NCBI GenBank assembly: GCA_005878835.1
Contig: VBMV01000062.1
Span: 40,796 to 104,795, forward strand
DNA length: 64,000 nucleotides
DNA from: Gammaproteobacteria bacterium
GTDB taxonomy: Bacteria > Pseudomonadota > Gammaproteobacteria > Steroidobacterales > Steroidobacteraceae
Reading direction: 5' to 3'
Positions 42,245 through 53,201 of the stretch are shown here, piece by piece. The stretch's first letter is position 1, and every line of letters starts with the position of its first letter. Made by a program: the position numbers and the translations under genes. A model generated the notes under the pieces. That model was not told where the DNA came from and made no database searches. It worked only from the letters and a program-made list of their open reading frames with translations.

Positions 42245-42341
42245 GCATTACCCGGCAACGGCCGCCCCGGGGCTTACCCCCTGAAGTTCAGTGTGCAGCG
42301 TAACGCGGCTGCCGACATGCTTTGCGGCGACCTGCGGCGGC

Positions 42342-42749
42342 TCAAACGCGACCCCGCAGGCGCCGCAGCAGCCGACGATCGTGTTTGTCGGGCCGCGCCG
42401 CAGGACGCGGCGTGAGCCCGGCAGCGAGCTTCATGCGCGTAGCGAACTCGGCGCCGCGCGCCACGCTTGCGGGCGTCTCCTCGTAGCACCGCGCCGCCGC
42501 CGCCGCAGGTCCCCGGCGCTGCGGCACGGCAGCGACCGCACACTCAAATCGCACCGTGCCGCGCGCGAAGCTCACCCGGTCCCCGGGACGCACTTCGTGG
42601 GCGGGCTTCACGCGCTCGCCGTTCACGTGCACTCTGCCACCGGCCACCGCCTGCGCCGCCAGCGAGCGTGACTTGAACAGGCGCACGGCGAACAGCCAGC
42701 GGTCGATACGGGCGGTCCCGGGATGGCCGCTTGCTGCGGGCTCGGACAT
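42342..42749 (-). CDS. hslR: S4-domain RNA-binding heat shock protein Hsp15-like
   Basis: ARIDRWLFAVRLFKSRSLAAQAVAGGRVHVNGERVKPAHEVRPGDRV. Confidence 0.87.
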   Translation of the reverse strand: MSEPAASGHPGTARIDRWLFAVRLFKSRSLAAQAVAGGRVHVNGERVKPAHEVRPGDRVSFARGTVRFECAVAAVPQRRGPAAAAARCYEETPASVARGAEFATRMKLAAGLTPRPAARPDKHDRRLLRRLRGRV

Positions 42750-42774
42750 TGAGCCTCAAGTATAATTACATGTC

Positions 42775-43959
42775 ATGAATCAGGCTGTCATCGAGCGCCT
42801 GCGCGGCGAGCTCACCGGTTTGCGCGAGCAGGGACTGTACAAGAGCGAGCGGGTGCTCGCCGGCCCCCAGGGCGGCGTGGTACGCGCCGGCGAGCGCGAC
42901 GTCATCAACCTGTGCGCCAATAACTACCTGGGTCTCGCCAACCACCCGGTGGTGCGTGCGGCGGCGCAGCGCGCGATCGATGAGTACGGCTACGGTATGG
43001 CCTCGGTGCGCTTCATCTGCGGCACGCAGACCACCCACAAGGCGCTCGAGCAGCGCCTCGCCCGCTTCCTCGGCACCGAGGACGTGATCCTGTATTCATC
43101 CTGCTTCGACGCCAACGGGGGCCTGTTCGAGACGCTCCTCGATGAGCGCGACGCGGTGATCTCGGACGCGCTCAATCACGCGAGCATCATCGACGGCATT
43201 CGCCTGTGCAAGGCGCAGCGCTACCGCTACGCCAACGGCGACCTGGCGGAACTCGAGCAGTGCCTGCGCCAAGCGCAGGGCGCCCGCACGCGCCTCATCG
43301 CCACCGACGGCGTATTCTCGATGGATGGCTTCATCGCCAGCTTGCGCGAGATCTGCGATCTGGCGGCGCGCTACGACGCCCTGGTGATGGTCGATGATTC
43401 GCATGCCACCGGCTTCATGGGGCCCACGGGGCGGGGTACGCCCGAGCACTGCGGCGTCGCCGCGCGCGTCGACATCCTCACCGGCACGCTGGGCAAGGCC
43501 CTCGGCGGGGGGAGCGGCGGCTACGTCGCCGCGCGAGCTGAAGTCATCGAGTGGCTGCGGCAGCGTTCGCGTCCCTACCTCTTCTCCAACAGCATTCCGC
43601 CGGTGGTGGCCGCCGCGAGCCTCGCGGTGCTCGAGCTCCTGGAGCACACCCCGCAGCTGCGCGCACAGCTGTTCGAGAACACGCGCCTGTTCCGCGCCGG
43701 CCTCGCCAGGGCCGGCTTCGAGCTCAGGCCGGGCGAGCATCCCATCATCCCGGTGATGATCGGGGACGCAGCGCTCGCCGGGCGCATGGCTGACCGCTTG
43801 CTGGAGCGCGGGGTATATGTCATCGGCTTCTCCTATCCGGTGGTCCCCAAAGGGCAGGCGCGCATCCGCACGCAGCTGTCCGCGGCGCTCACGCGCGAGC
43901 AGCTCGAGCGCGCCGTGGACGCCTTCACCGGCGTCGGCCGCGAGCTCGGCGTGCTTTAG
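42775..43959 (+). CDS. kbl: Glycine C-acetyltransferase (2-amino-3-ketobutyrate CoA ligase)
   Basis: [72 protein letters not shown]; followed by tdh. Confidence 0.95.
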   Translation: MNQAVIERLRGELTGLREQGLYKSERVLAGPQGGVVRAGERDVINLCANNYLGLANHPVVRAAAQRAIDEYGYGMASVRFICGTQTTHKALEQRLARFLGTEDVILYSSCFDANGGLFETLLDERDAVISDALNHASIIDGIRLCKAQRYRYANGDLAELEQCLRQAQGARTRLIATDGVFSMDGFIASLREICDLAARYDALVMVDDSHATGFMGPTGRGTPEHCGVAARVDILTGTLGKALGGGSGGYVAARAEVIEWLRQRSRPYLFSNSIPPVVAAASLAVLELLEHTPQLRAQLFENTRLFRAGLARAGFELRPGEHPIIPVMIGDAALAGRMADRLLERGVYVIGFSYPVVPKGQARIRTQLSAALTREQLERAVDAFTGVGRELGVL

Positions 43960-43969
43960 CGAGCAAATC

Positions 43970-45001
43970 ATGAAAGCACTGGTCAAGCAGGAGGCGGCAC
44001 CCGGTATCTGGCTCGAGGACATCCCCGAGCCCAAGGTCGGCCCCAACGACGTGCTGATCGAGATCGCCAAGACCGCGATCTGCGGCACCGACATGCACAT
44101 CTACAACTGGGACGCCTGGGCGCAGAAAACCATTCCGGTGCCGATGGCCGTGGGTCATGAGTATTGCGGCCGCATCGTCGAGCTCGGCTCGGAAGTGAAG
44201 GGCCTGAAAAAGGGCGATCGCGTTTCGGGCGAGGGCCACATCACCTGCGGTTACTGCCGCAACTGTCGTGCCGGCCGCCGCCACCTGTGCCGCAATACCG
44301 TCGGCGTCGGCGTCAACCGCCCGGGTGCCTTCGCCCAGTACCTGGCGATTCCGGCCGACAACACCTTCAGACTCAGCGATTCGATCCCGGATGACATCGC
44401 CGCCATCCTCGACCCGTTCGGCAACGCCACTCATACCGCACTCGCCTTCAACGTGGTGGGTGAGGACGTGCTGATCACCGGCGCCGGCCCCATCGGCATC
44501 ATGGCCACCGCGGTCGCGCGCTTCACCGGCGCGCGCCACATCGTCATCACCGACGTCAACGACTATCGCCTGGAGCTGGCACGCAGGATGGGCGCCACGC
44601 GCGCCATCAACGTGCAGCGCGAGTCACTGGATCAGACCATGAAGGATCTGGGGATGCAGGAGGGCTTCGACGTCGGCCTCGAGATGTCAGGCAATGCGGC
44701 CGCGTTGCGCGACATGCTGCGCACCATGCATCACGGCGGCTCCATCGCCGTGCTCGGCATTCCGCCCGAGGAGACGGCCATCGACTGGAGCCAGGTGATC
44801 TTCAAGGGCCTCACCCTCAAGGGCATCTACGGCCGCGAGATGTTCGAAACCTGGTACAAAATGGCGAGCCTGCTGCAGAGCGGACTGAAGCTCGAACCGG
44901 TCATCACCCATCACTTCCGGGCGCAGGAATACCTCAAGGGCTTCGAGACCATGGGTTCGGGCCAGTCCGGCAAGGTGATCCTCGACTGGTCGACGCTGTA
45001 G
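43970..45001 (+). CDS. tdh: L-threonine 3-dehydrogenase
   Basis: [65 protein letters not shown]. Confidence 0.96.
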   Translation: MKALVKQEAAPGIWLEDIPEPKVGPNDVLIEIAKTAICGTDMHIYNWDAWAQKTIPVPMAVGHEYCGRIVELGSEVKGLKKGDRVSGEGHITCGYCRNCRAGRRHLCRNTVGVGVNRPGAFAQYLAIPADNTFRLSDSIPDDIAAILDPFGNATHTALAFNVVGEDVLITGAGPIGIMATAVARFTGARHIVITDVNDYRLELARRMGATRAINVQRESLDQTMKDLGMQEGFDVGLEMSGNAAALRDMLRTMHHGGSIAVLGIPPEETAIDWSQVIFKGLTLKGIYGREMFETWYKMASLLQSGLKLEPVITHHFRAQEYLKGFETMGSGQSGKVILDWSTL

Positions 45002-45004
45002 CGG

Positions 45005-46840
45005 CTACCGCGTCTCGCAGAAACAGTAGGCGTACAGGCGGTTCGGCACGCTGAAGCGGCTCAGGCGCTGAACCTCGCGCGTCAGCGGATCGAAGCGCTG
45101 CGCGAGGTCGCGCAGCGCGAGCTCGCCCGGGCCGGCGCGCAGCAGCGCCTGCGCCGCGCGCGAGCGCAGTTGCAGCGCCAGCTCCTGCGCCCAGGTGAGC
45201 TCGGGCTCGAGGAACTCGGCCGTATAGTCGCTGAGCTTGGCGCGGCGCGCGGCGGCCTTGACCGCGTCGCTGAAGGAACCGAGCTGATCGACCAGGCCCA
45301 GGCGGTGTGCGTCCGTGCCTGCCCACACCCGCCCCTGGGCGATGGCATCGACCTGTTCGTGGGTCTTGTTGCGGCCGCTGGCCACGCGCGCGAGGAACTC
45401 GTCGTAGCCGCGGTTGATCTGCGATTGCAGCAGCGCGCGCGCCTCCTCGCCCAGCGGTCGATCGATGCGCAGCTGCCCCGAGAGCGGCGTCGTACCGACG
45501 CCGTCGACGCTGACTCCGACCTTGCCGAGGGTGCGGTCGACGGTCGGAATGATGGCGAAGATGCCGATCGAGCCGGTGAGCGTCGCCGGGCTCGCCCAGA
45601 TCTCGTCCGCCGGCGCCGAGATGTAATAGCCGCCGGAGGCGGCGTAACCGCTCATCGACACCACCACGGGCTTGCCCGCGGCGCGCAGCGCCAGCAGCTC
45701 GCGATAGATCTGTTCGGAGGCCAGGACGCTCCCCCCGGGGCTGTCGACGCGCAGCACCAGCGCCTTCACGTCCTTGTCGAGGCGCGCGGCGCGGATCAGC
45801 CGTGCGGTGGACTCTCCGCCCACGGTGCCCGGCGGCTGATCGCCGTCGAGGATCTCGCCGGCGGCCACGATCACCCCGACGCGCGGCTTGCCGTCGGCGT
45901 GCAGCTTCTTCTCGGCGCGCGCATAGCGCACGTAATCCGCCGCCGGCACCGACTTGAAGGATCCGCTCGAGTCGTCCTGACCGACGAGCTCGATCAGCCG
46001 CCGCTCGACCTCGAGGCGCGACCTGATGCCGGTGATGAGGCCCGCCTGCAGCGCGACCTGCGGGGCGTCCCCGCCGGCTGCGGGCACGGTCTTCGCCAGG
46101 GACGCGACATACTTGGTCAGCGCATCGGCCGGCAGCTTGCGCGCGCGGGTCACGGCCTGCTGGTAGCTGCTCCAGAGCGCGTTGAGGTAGCTGCGGCTCT
46201 CCTCGCGGTCTTCGGGCGACATGCCGGTGCGCGTATAGGTCTCGACGGCGCTCTTGAAGGCACCGACGCGGAACACGTTGATGTCCACGCCGAGCTTGTC
46301 GAGCGCGTCCTTCAGGTAGGTGCGGTAGCGGTCGTAGCCGTCGAGCAGCACGAAGCCCATCGGATCGAGGTAGATCTCGTCGGCCTGGGCGGCGAGGTAG
46401 TAGCGCTCCTGGGTGAACTCCGTGCCGTAGGCGATCACTTTCTTGCCGCTGGCGCGGAATTCGCGCAGTGCGCCGGCCAGCTCTTCGAGCGTGACCTGGG
46501 TCGCGCCTGCGAATTTCTCCAGATCCAGCGCCACGGCCGGAATACGCCGGTCGCTCGCCGCCGCGTGGATCGAGTCGGTCAGATCCCACAGCAGCGTCTC
46601 CGCGTGACCCTCCCCACGTGCCTGCTCGACCGCGCGCGTCACCGGGGCGCCCGAGAGCTGCTCGACCAGCTCCCCCTGGGGAGCGATGAGCAGCGCCGCC
46701 CGCGCCGGGATCCGCGGCACGCCGGCGCGCAGCACCCCCACCAGCACGGCAACGATCGCCAGCAGCACGAGGAGATGCAGGACCTTGCGCAGGCCGTCCA
46801 GGCCGCGCCACAGGCCGGAGAAAAACGAACGCGGCGTCAT
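45005..46840 (-). CDS. sppA: Signal peptide peptidase SppA (67K type)
   Basis: VDSPGGSVLASEQIYRELLALRAAGKPVVVSMSGYAASGGYYISAPADEIWASPATLTGSIGIF. Confidence 0.94.
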   Translation of the reverse strand: MTPRSFFSGLWRGLDGLRKVLHLLVLLAIVAVLVGVLRAGVPRIPARAALLIAPQGELVEQLSGAPVTRAVEQARGEGHAETLLWDLTDSIHAAASDRRIPAVALDLEKFAGATQVTLEELAGALREFRASGKKVIAYGTEFTQERYYLAAQADEIYLDPMGFVLLDGYDRYRTYLKDALDKLGVDINVFRVGAFKSAVETYTRTGMSPEDREESRSYLNALWSSYQQAVTRARKLPADALTKYVASLAKTVPAAGGDAPQVALQAGLITGIRSRLEVERRLIELVGQDDSSGSFKSVPAADYVRYARAEKKLHADGKPRVGVIVAAGEILDGDQPPGTVGGESTARLIRAARLDKDVKALVLRVDSPGGSVLASEQIYRELLALRAAGKPVVVSMSGYAASGGYYISAPADEIWASPATLTGSIGIFAIIPTVDRTLGKVGVSVDGVGTTPLSGQLRIDRPLGEEARALLQSQINRGYDEFLARVASGRNKTHEQVDAIAQGRVWAGTDAHRLGLVDQLGSFSDAVKAAARRAKLSDYTAEFLEPELTWAQELALQLRSRAAQALLRAGPGELALRDLAQRFDPLTREVQRLSRFSVPNRLYAYCFCETR

Positions 46841-46850
46841 ATCTATCCCT

Positions 46851-47204
46851 TTAGATCTTTTCCTCGATCCTCGCAGCCTTGCCGGACAGATCGCGCAGAT
46901 AGTAGAGCTTGGCGCGGCGCACGCTGCCGCGGCGCTTGACGGAGATCTCGCTGATCGCCGGGCTGTAGGTCTGGAAGACGCGCTCGACGCCCTCGCCGTG
47001 AGAGATCTTGCGCACCGTGAACGAGGAGTTGAGTCCGCGGTTGCTGCGCGCGATCACGACGCCCTCGTAAGCTTGGACACGCTCACGGTCGCCCTCTACC
47101 ACCTTGACCTGCACCACCACGGTGTCGCCGGGCTTGAAGTCCGGAACCTTGCGGGTCATGCGCTGCTTCTCGATTTCCTGGATTATCCTGCTCATATCAA
47201 TCAC
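46851..47204 (-). CDS. rplS: 50S ribosomal protein L19
   Basis: [62 protein letters not shown]. Confidence 0.97.
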   Translation of the reverse strand: MIDMSRIIQEIEKQRMTRKVPDFKPGDTVVVQVKVVEGDRERVQAYEGVVIARSNRGLNSSFTVRKISHGEGVERVFQTYSPAISEISVKRRGSVRRAKLYYLRDLSGKAARIEEKI

Positions 47205-47989
47205 CTCGATCTTGGCTTCCAGCCGCGCGTGCGGCCCGAAGCGTCAGCATCACTACTGGCGCCGGTTTGGAGCTCATCCAGTGCGCGCCGCGCCTCGGGC
47301 GCGAGCTGCGCGTTCGCCAGCAGGTCGGGCCGGCGCTCCACGGTGCGGGCCACCGCCTGCGCCAGCCGCCAGCGGCGGATGTCGGCGTGGTCACCGGACA
47401 GCAGCACCGGCGGCACGCCCCGGCCTTCAAACACTTCCGGCCGTGTGTAATGCGGCCCCTCGAGCAGACCGTGCGCGAAGGAATCCTCGACGCTCGAGCG
47501 CTCATCCCCCAGTGCCCCGGGCAACAGCCGCGCCACGGCGTCGATGATCACCAGCGCCGGCAGCTCCCCGCCCGAGAGCACGTAGTCGCCCACCGACAAC
47601 TCGCGATCAATGCCGAGCTCGACCACCCGCTCGTCCACCCCCTCGTACCGCCCGGCCAGCAACAGCAAACCCGGCCGTGCCGCCAGCTCCCACGCCTGCG
47701 CCTGGCCAAAGAGCCGACCCTGCGCCGACAGGTACACCCGCGGGCTTCCCGGCGGCAGTCGCGCGTGGGCCGCGCGGATCGCGGCCAGCAGCGGCTCGGG
47801 TTTCATCACCATGCCCGGACCGCCCCCGTAGGGGCGATCATCGACCGTGCGATGCGCGTCGCTGGCGTGCAGGCGCGGATCTTCTGTCGCCACGCTCATC
47901 AGCCCGCGAGCGATGGCGCGCCCGACGATGCCAAACTCGAGCGCTCCCGCGATCATGCGCGGAAACAGCGTGACAACCTCGATCTTCAT
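47201..47989 (-). CDS. trmD: tRNA (guanine-N1)-methyltransferase
   Basis: [56 protein letters not shown]. Confidence 0.96.
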   Translation of the reverse strand: MKIEVVTLFPRMIAGALEFGIVGRAIARGLMSVATEDPRLHASDAHRTVDDRPYGGGPGMVMKPEPLLAAIRAAHARLPPGSPRVYLSAQGRLFGQAQAWELAARPGLLLLAGRYEGVDERVVELGIDRELSVGDYVLSGGELPALVIIDAVARLLPGALGDERSSVEDSFAHGLLEGPHYTRPEVFEGRGVPPVLLSGDHADIRRWRLAQAVARTVERRPDLLANAQLAPEARRALDELQTGASSDADASGRTRGWKPRSR

Positions 47990-47997
47990 GGAGCCTT

Positions 47998-48504
47998 CTA
48001 TTCCAGCTCCGCTGGCCAGTCCACCAGAATCGTGCGCGCCGCCGGATCCACCTGGCGCAGATGGCGCGGCACCGCCGGCACCCAATGCTCGCGCCCGCCC
48101 GGCGCCTGCGTCACCATCACCGCACCGCCCGGCATATCCACGAAGTGGCTCACCGTGCCGAGCTCCGCACCCTCGAGGTTGCGGACGCTGAAGCCCACCA
48201 GATCCGCGCGGTAGTACTCGCGCTCACCCGGCGGCGGCAGCGCCGCGCGATCCACCTCCACGACCGCACCGGTGAGTGCGGCGGCCTCGTGCCGGTCCGC
48301 TACGCCTTCCAGGTGCGCGACCAGCCCGTCTGCGTGCGCACGAGCCTCAGTGACGCGCCGCGTGAGCCGCTCGCCGCTGGCGAGCCTCAGAACCCATTCC
48401 CGGTACTCCAGCAGCCGGCGCGGCGGATCGGTATGCGACTGGACATGAACCCAGCCCTTGATGCCGTACGGCGCCCCCAGCCGACCCAGCTCCACCCACG
48501 TCAC
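47998..48504 (-). CDS. rimM: Ribosome maturation factor RimM
   Basis: [52 protein letters not shown]. Confidence 0.93.
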   Translation of the reverse strand: MTWVELGRLGAPYGIKGWVHVQSHTDPPRRLLEYREWVLRLASGERLTRRVTEARAHADGLVAHLEGVADRHEAAALTGAVVEVDRAALPPPGEREYYRADLVGFSVRNLEGAELGTVSHFVDMPGGAVMVTQAPGGREHWVPAVPRHLRQVDPAARTILVDWPAELE

Positions 48505-48532
48505 GGCCCGCGGGCCTCACCCTAAGCCTGCT

Positions 48533-48787
48533 TCAGGCCGTCGCCTGCTTGCGGTAGGAGGCCACAAGAGTGCGCACCCGGTCCGAGGGTTGCGCGCCCT
48601 GACCCACCCAATAGTCGATGCGCGGCAGATCGAGCTTGAGCTTTTGCTCGCCGCGGCGGGCAATGGGGTTGAAGAACCCCACGTGCTCCAGGCTCAGCCC
48701 GCCCTGGCGCTTGCGGCTGTCGGTCACGACGACGTGATAGAAGGGCTGGTTGCGCGCCCCGCGCCGCGTCAGGCGGATGGTTACCAT
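48533..48787 (-). CDS. rpsP: 30S ribosomal protein S16
   Basis: MVTIRLTRRGARNQPFYHVVVTDSRKRQGGLSLEHVGFFNP. Confidence 0.97.
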   Translation of the reverse strand: MVTIRLTRRGARNQPFYHVVVTDSRKRQGGLSLEHVGFFNPIARRGEQKLKLDLPRIDYWVGQGAQPSDRVRTLVASYRKQATA

Positions 48788-48910
48788 GATTGTATCGCTC
48801 TCGTTCCGACGGGCGAGCGCAAAGGGGCCGCCCAAAAAAGAGCGCGGATTCTACGCAACCTGCGAATCCTGCGCCAGTTTTTCCACGTAACTCGCCGCCA
48901 CCGACGCAAG

Positions 48911-50257
48911 CTAAGGCGGCAGGCCGCCCTTCAAGGCGCCCATGAGCTGCCGCAGCCCCCCGCCCTTCATGCTTTTCATGACGCGCTGCATCTGCAGGAA
49001 CTGCTTCAGCAGCCGGTTCACGTCCTGTACCTGCACGCCCGAGCCCCCGGCAATGCGCCGGCGTCGCGAGCCGTCGATGATCGCCGGGCTTCGCCGCTCG
49101 CGGGGGGTCATGGAATTGATGATGGCGATCTGCCGGCGCAGGTCCCGATCCCCCTGGTCCGCCGACACGGCCCCCTTCCTGGCCACCACCCCGGGAAGTT
49201 TGTCGAGCAGCGCGCCGACGCCGCCCATTCTCTGAAGCTGCTCGAGCTGACTCTTCAGATCCACCATGTCGAAGCCCTTGCCCTTGAGGGCCTTGCGCGT
49301 CAGGCGCTCGGCTTCCTGGGTGTCGACCTGGCGGTGAACCTGTTCGACCAGGCTCACGACATCGCCCATGCCGAGAATACGCGAGGCCATGCGCTCGGGG
49401 TCGAAGTGCTCGAGCGCCTCAGGTTTCTCCCCGACGCCGACGAACACGATGGGTTTGCCGGTGACCTGGCGCACCGACAGTGCCGCACCCCCGCGCGCGT
49501 CCCCGTCGGCCTTGGTGAGGATCACCCCGGTGAGCTCGAGTGCCGCCCCGAACGCCCGCGCCGCGTTCACCGCGTCCTGGCCGGCCATGGCGTCCACCAC
49601 GAACAGGCGCTCGGCGCAGCCGACCGCGGCGTCGATGTCGCGCACTTCGGCCATGAGACTCTCATCCACGTGCAGCCGCCCGGCGGTGTCCACGATCAGG
49701 GCATCGAACACCCCGCTGCGGGCGCGCTCGAGCGCCGCGCGCGCAATCGATGCGGGAGCCTGCTCGCGCCCGGCGGCGAAGTACTCGGCCTGCACCTGGC
49801 CCGCCAGACGCTCGAGCTGCAGCATCGCGGCCGGCCGGCGCACGTCGGTGCTGGCGAGCAGCACGCGCTTGCGCTCGCGCTCGATCAGCCACCGCGCGAG
49901 CTTCGCCGCGGTGGTGGTCTTGCCGGCGCCCTGCAGGCCCGCCAGCAGCACTACGACCGGCGGTTGCGCGCGCAGCTTCCAGGGCACGCCCGAGCCGCCC
50001 ATGAGCCGCGCCAGCTCGGTGTGCAGAATGCCGATGAACGCCTGACCCGGCGTCAGGCTCGCGAGCACCTCGGCGCCGAGCGCCTTGGCCCTGACCGACT
50101 CGATGAATGCCTTGACCACCGGCAGCGCGACGTCCGCTTCCAGCAGCGCGACGCGCGCCTCGCGCAGCGTCGCTGCGACGTTCTCGTCCGTGATCCGCCC
50201 GCGGCCGCGCAGATTCTCGATGGTGCGCGACAGGCGCGCCGTCAGGTGGTCGAACAT
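48911..50257 (-). CDS. ffh: Signal recognition particle protein Ffh
   Basis: MFDHLTARLSRTIENLRGRGRITDENVAATLREARVALLEADVALPVVKAF..GLQGAGKTTTAAKLA; M-domain present. Confidence 0.96.
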   Translation of the reverse strand: MFDHLTARLSRTIENLRGRGRITDENVAATLREARVALLEADVALPVVKAFIESVRAKALGAEVLASLTPGQAFIGILHTELARLMGGSGVPWKLRAQPPVVVLLAGLQGAGKTTTAAKLARWLIERERKRVLLASTDVRRPAAMLQLERLAGQVQAEYFAAGREQAPASIARAALERARSGVFDALIVDTAGRLHVDESLMAEVRDIDAAVGCAERLFVVDAMAGQDAVNAARAFGAALELTGVILTKADGDARGGAALSVRQVTGKPIVFVGVGEKPEALEHFDPERMASRILGMGDVVSLVEQVHRQVDTQEAERLTRKALKGKGFDMVDLKSQLEQLQRMGGVGALLDKLPGVVARKGAVSADQGDRDLRRQIAIINSMTPRERRSPAIIDGSRRRRIAGGSGVQVQDVNRLLKQFLQMQRVMKSMKGGGLRQLMGALKGGLPP

Positions 50258-50388
50258 GACTTGGGCAGGTGTCGGAGTGTCGATTATAGGGTCGCGGCGG
50301 CGGTTTTCCGCCAGTGGGGCAGTTTTCCCGCTCGCGACGCCAAGTATGCTAGAGCGTCCGGGCCGCCACCAAACCGAGGGATGCCGCC

Positions 50389-51690
50389 TTGAACGTCGCT
50401 TCCAACGCCCCGCTGCTGCTGGCGCTGCTCGTGCTGCTGGTTATCGTCGCCTTCTCATCGGGCACCGAAGTTGCGATGCTCTCGGTCAACCGCTACCGGA
50501 TCAGGCACCGGGCGCAGTCCGGCCAGGGCACCGCCCGGGTGCTCGAGCGGCTGCTGCAGAAGCCCGATGACTGGCTGGGCGCGAACCTCGTCATCCTCGC
50601 CGCCGCCAGTGTGTTCTCCTCCGCCATCGCGACCATCCTCGCGCAGCGCACCGGCTACCCCTACGCCGTGCCGCTCGCCGGCGTGCTGCTCACGATCGTG
50701 GTGATCGTGTTCTGCGAGCTGGCGCCGAAGATCTACGCGGCGGCGAATCCGGAAGGGGTGGCGCTGCACGCCGCCGGCATCTACCGCGTGCTGGTGCTGG
50801 TGGCGCGGCCGGCGCTGTGGCTCACCAACACCATGGCGTACGGCTTTCTGCGGCTGTTCGGCGTGGTGCGCGCCGCCGTCACCACCCAGACCCTGAGCGC
50901 CGAGGAGCTGCGCACGGTGGTCACCGAGGCCGCGCCGGTGATTCCCGCGCGGCACCGGCAGATGCTGCTGTCGATCCTCGACCTGGGGCGCATCACGGTG
51001 AACGACATCATGATCCCCCGGCAGGAGATCTCCGGCATCGACGTGAGCGAGGGCTGGGAGGACATTCTCGATCAGCTGCGGCAGACTCCGCACACGCGGC
51101 TGCCGGTGTACGAAGGCGAGCTCGACAACCTCATCGGCCTGCTGCACATGAAGCGCGTGGCGCACGAGCTGGTGCGCGGCACCCTGAGCCGCGAGCGGCT
51201 CATCGAGATCGCGCGCGGCCGCGAGTCGTACTTCGTGCCCGAAGGCACCGCGCTCAACGTGCAGCTCGGGCAGTTCCAGCGCAACCGCCGCCGGCTGGCC
51301 TTCGTCGTCAACGAGTATGGCGACATCGAGGGGCTGGTGACGCTCGAGGACATTCTCGAGGAGATCGTCGGGGAGTTCACCACCGATCCGGCCACGGTGA
51401 CGCACAAGGACGTGCACACCGAGCGCCCCGGGGTGTTCATCGTCAACGCCAGTGCCACCATCCGCGCGCTCAACCGGGCGCTGGGGTGGCAGCTGCCGAC
51501 CGGGGGACCCAAGACCGTCAACGGCCTGCTGCTCGAGCACCTGGAGACCATTCCGGACTCCGGCACCATGGTGCGGGTCGGTGCCTATGAGTTCGAGGTG
51601 CTGCAGGTGAGCGACAACGCCATCCGCACCGTGCGGATGCGCCCGCCGGCGGGCGCCAAACCCCCGGTGGCGGTTACGCGCTCGCCGTGA
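50389..51690 (+). CDS. CNNM/CBS-domain transporter-associated protein (HlyC/CorC family)
   Basis: DUF21 transmembrane region then CBS pair (ITVNDIMIPRQEISGIDVSEGW..FVVNEYGDIEGLVTLEDILEEIVGEF). Confidence 0.9.
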   Translation: MNVASNAPLLLALLVLLVIVAFSSGTEVAMLSVNRYRIRHRAQSGQGTARVLERLLQKPDDWLGANLVILAAASVFSSAIATILAQRTGYPYAVPLAGVLLTIVVIVFCELAPKIYAAANPEGVALHAAGIYRVLVLVARPALWLTNTMAYGFLRLFGVVRAAVTTQTLSAEELRTVVTEAAPVIPARHRQMLLSILDLGRITVNDIMIPRQEISGIDVSEGWEDILDQLRQTPHTRLPVYEGELDNLIGLLHMKRVAHELVRGTLSRERLIEIARGRESYFVPEGTALNVQLGQFQRNRRRLAFVVNEYGDIEGLVTLEDILEEIVGEFTTDPATVTHKDVHTERPGVFIVNASATIRALNRALGWQLPTGGPKTVNGLLLEHLETIPDSGTMVRVGAYEFEVLQVSDNAIRTVRMRPPAGAKPPVAVTRSP

Positions 51691-53020
51691 ACGCCGCCTC
51701 CAGCGCCTCGCCCACGCGTGCCACCGCGAGCACCGTGAGCCCGGCGGGCGGTTTGCGCGGCGCATTGTCGCGCGGCACGATCGCGACGCGAAACCCCTGC
51801 GTGCACGCTTCGCGCAGCCGCTCGTCCCCGTAGGCGACCGGGCGTACCTCGCCGGTGAGCCCGAGCTCCCCGAAGGCCACGAGCTGGGCCGGTAGCGCAC
51901 GGCCCTTGAGGCTGGAAGCGAGCGCGATCAGCACCGGCAAATCCCAGGCGGTCTCGGTGATCTGAATGCCGCCGACCACGTTCACGAACACGTCGTGCTC
52001 CTGCAGCGACATATCCGCGTGCCGGTTGGCTGCGGCCAGCAGCATCGCCAGGCGATTCGCGTCGAGCCCCTGCGCGATGCGCCGCGGCGCGCCGAAGCGC
52101 ATGCGGTCCACCAGCGCCTGCAGCTCGATCAGCAGCGGCCGCCCGCCCTCGCGCGTCACCGTCACGACGCTACCGGCGGCCGGCTGCGCCGCGCGCGAGA
52201 GAAAAATGGCCGCCGGGTTCCTGACCTCCTTCAATCCGCTCGCGCTCATGGCGAAGAAGCCCAGCTCGTTCACCGCGCCGAAGCGGTTCTTGGTGGCACG
52301 CACGATGCGATAGCGGCTGCCGGCTTCGCTTTCGAAGTACAGCACGGTGTCCACCAGGTGCTCGAGCAGGCGCGGGCCGGCGATCGTGCCCTCCTTGGTC
52401 ACGTGGCCGACGATGATGACGGCGGTGCCGCTCGACTTGGCGTAGCGCACCAGCTGCGCGGTGCACTCGCGCAGCTGCGACACCGCGCCCGCCCCCGCGC
52501 CCGCGCTCCCCGACTGCACGGTCTGAATCGAATCGATGACCAGCACGGCCGCGCGCCGCTCTGCGGCAAGCGCCAGGATCGACGCCAGATCGGTGTCCGC
52601 CACCACGCCGAGGGCCCCGGCCGTGAGCGCCAGACGCTGCGCACGCAGGCCGATCTGGGCCACCGACTCCTCGCCGCTGGCGTAGATCACCGGGCGTGAG
52701 GCGGCCACACGAGCCGCGACCTGCAGCAGGAGCGTGGACTTGCCGATGCCCGGGTCGCCCCCCAGCAGGATCACCGACCCCGGGACGATGCCCCCGCCCA
52801 AGACCCGGTCCAGCTCCGCCTGGCCGCTGCCAAAGCGCCGGGCATCCTCCGCGGGTGGCCTCCCCAGGCTCACGGCGGCCGCCGGCGCGGCGGGCCGAGT
52901 CCGCGCCGGGTTGCGCTGCTCGAGGGAATTCCACTCGCCGCACAGCGGGCACTGCCCCTGCCACTTGAGGGTCTCACCCCCGCAGGAGCCACATACGAAC
53001 ACCGCATTCGGGCGAGCCAT
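51674..53020 (-). CDS. radA: DNA repair protein RadA
   Basis: CGSCGGETLKWQGQCPLCGEWNSLEQ..GGDPGIGKSTLLLQVAARVA..KNRFGAVNELGFF. Confidence 0.95.
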   Translation of the reverse strand: MARPNAVFVCGSCGGETLKWQGQCPLCGEWNSLEQRNPARTRPAAPAAAVSLGRPPAEDARRFGSGQAELDRVLGGGIVPGSVILLGGDPGIGKSTLLLQVAARVAASRPVIYASGEESVAQIGLRAQRLALTAGALGVVADTDLASILALAAERRAAVLVIDSIQTVQSGSAGAGAGAVSQLRECTAQLVRYAKSSGTAVIIVGHVTKEGTIAGPRLLEHLVDTVLYFESEAGSRYRIVRATKNRFGAVNELGFFAMSASGLKEVRNPAAIFLSRAAQPAAGSVVTVTREGGRPLLIELQALVDRMRFGAPRRIAQGLDANRLAMLLAAANRHADMSLQEHDVFVNVVGGIQITETAWDLPVLIALASSLKGRALPAQLVAFGELGLTGEVRPVAYGDERLREACTQGFRVAIVPRDNAPRKPPAGLTVLAVARVGEALEAAFTASA

Positions 53021-53201
53021 CGATGCGCCTTCGGTCAACTTTCGGCTAGGATTCGCGGCCGGGGGAGGCCCGATTGGCTTCTTTTGTGACCAAAGCCGCC
53101 CGGCCTGCCTGCTGGCGATGCTAGCTTATGCCGGCTTGAATCGGGGACGGGAAAGTGACGCGTATCACAATCGGAGGACCACTGGCGTGCCGGGCCGCAG
53201 C

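Noticed and set aside
45170-46939. 589-aa plus-strand ORF opposite sppA
   Set aside because: Shadow ORF; the minus strand encodes a complete SppA. The same applies to other long antisense ORFs (13567..15186, 15753..17330, 20005..22272, 24205..25569, 25626..27332, 33007..34530, 48458..50392, 50455..51900, 55992..57830, 59895..61598).
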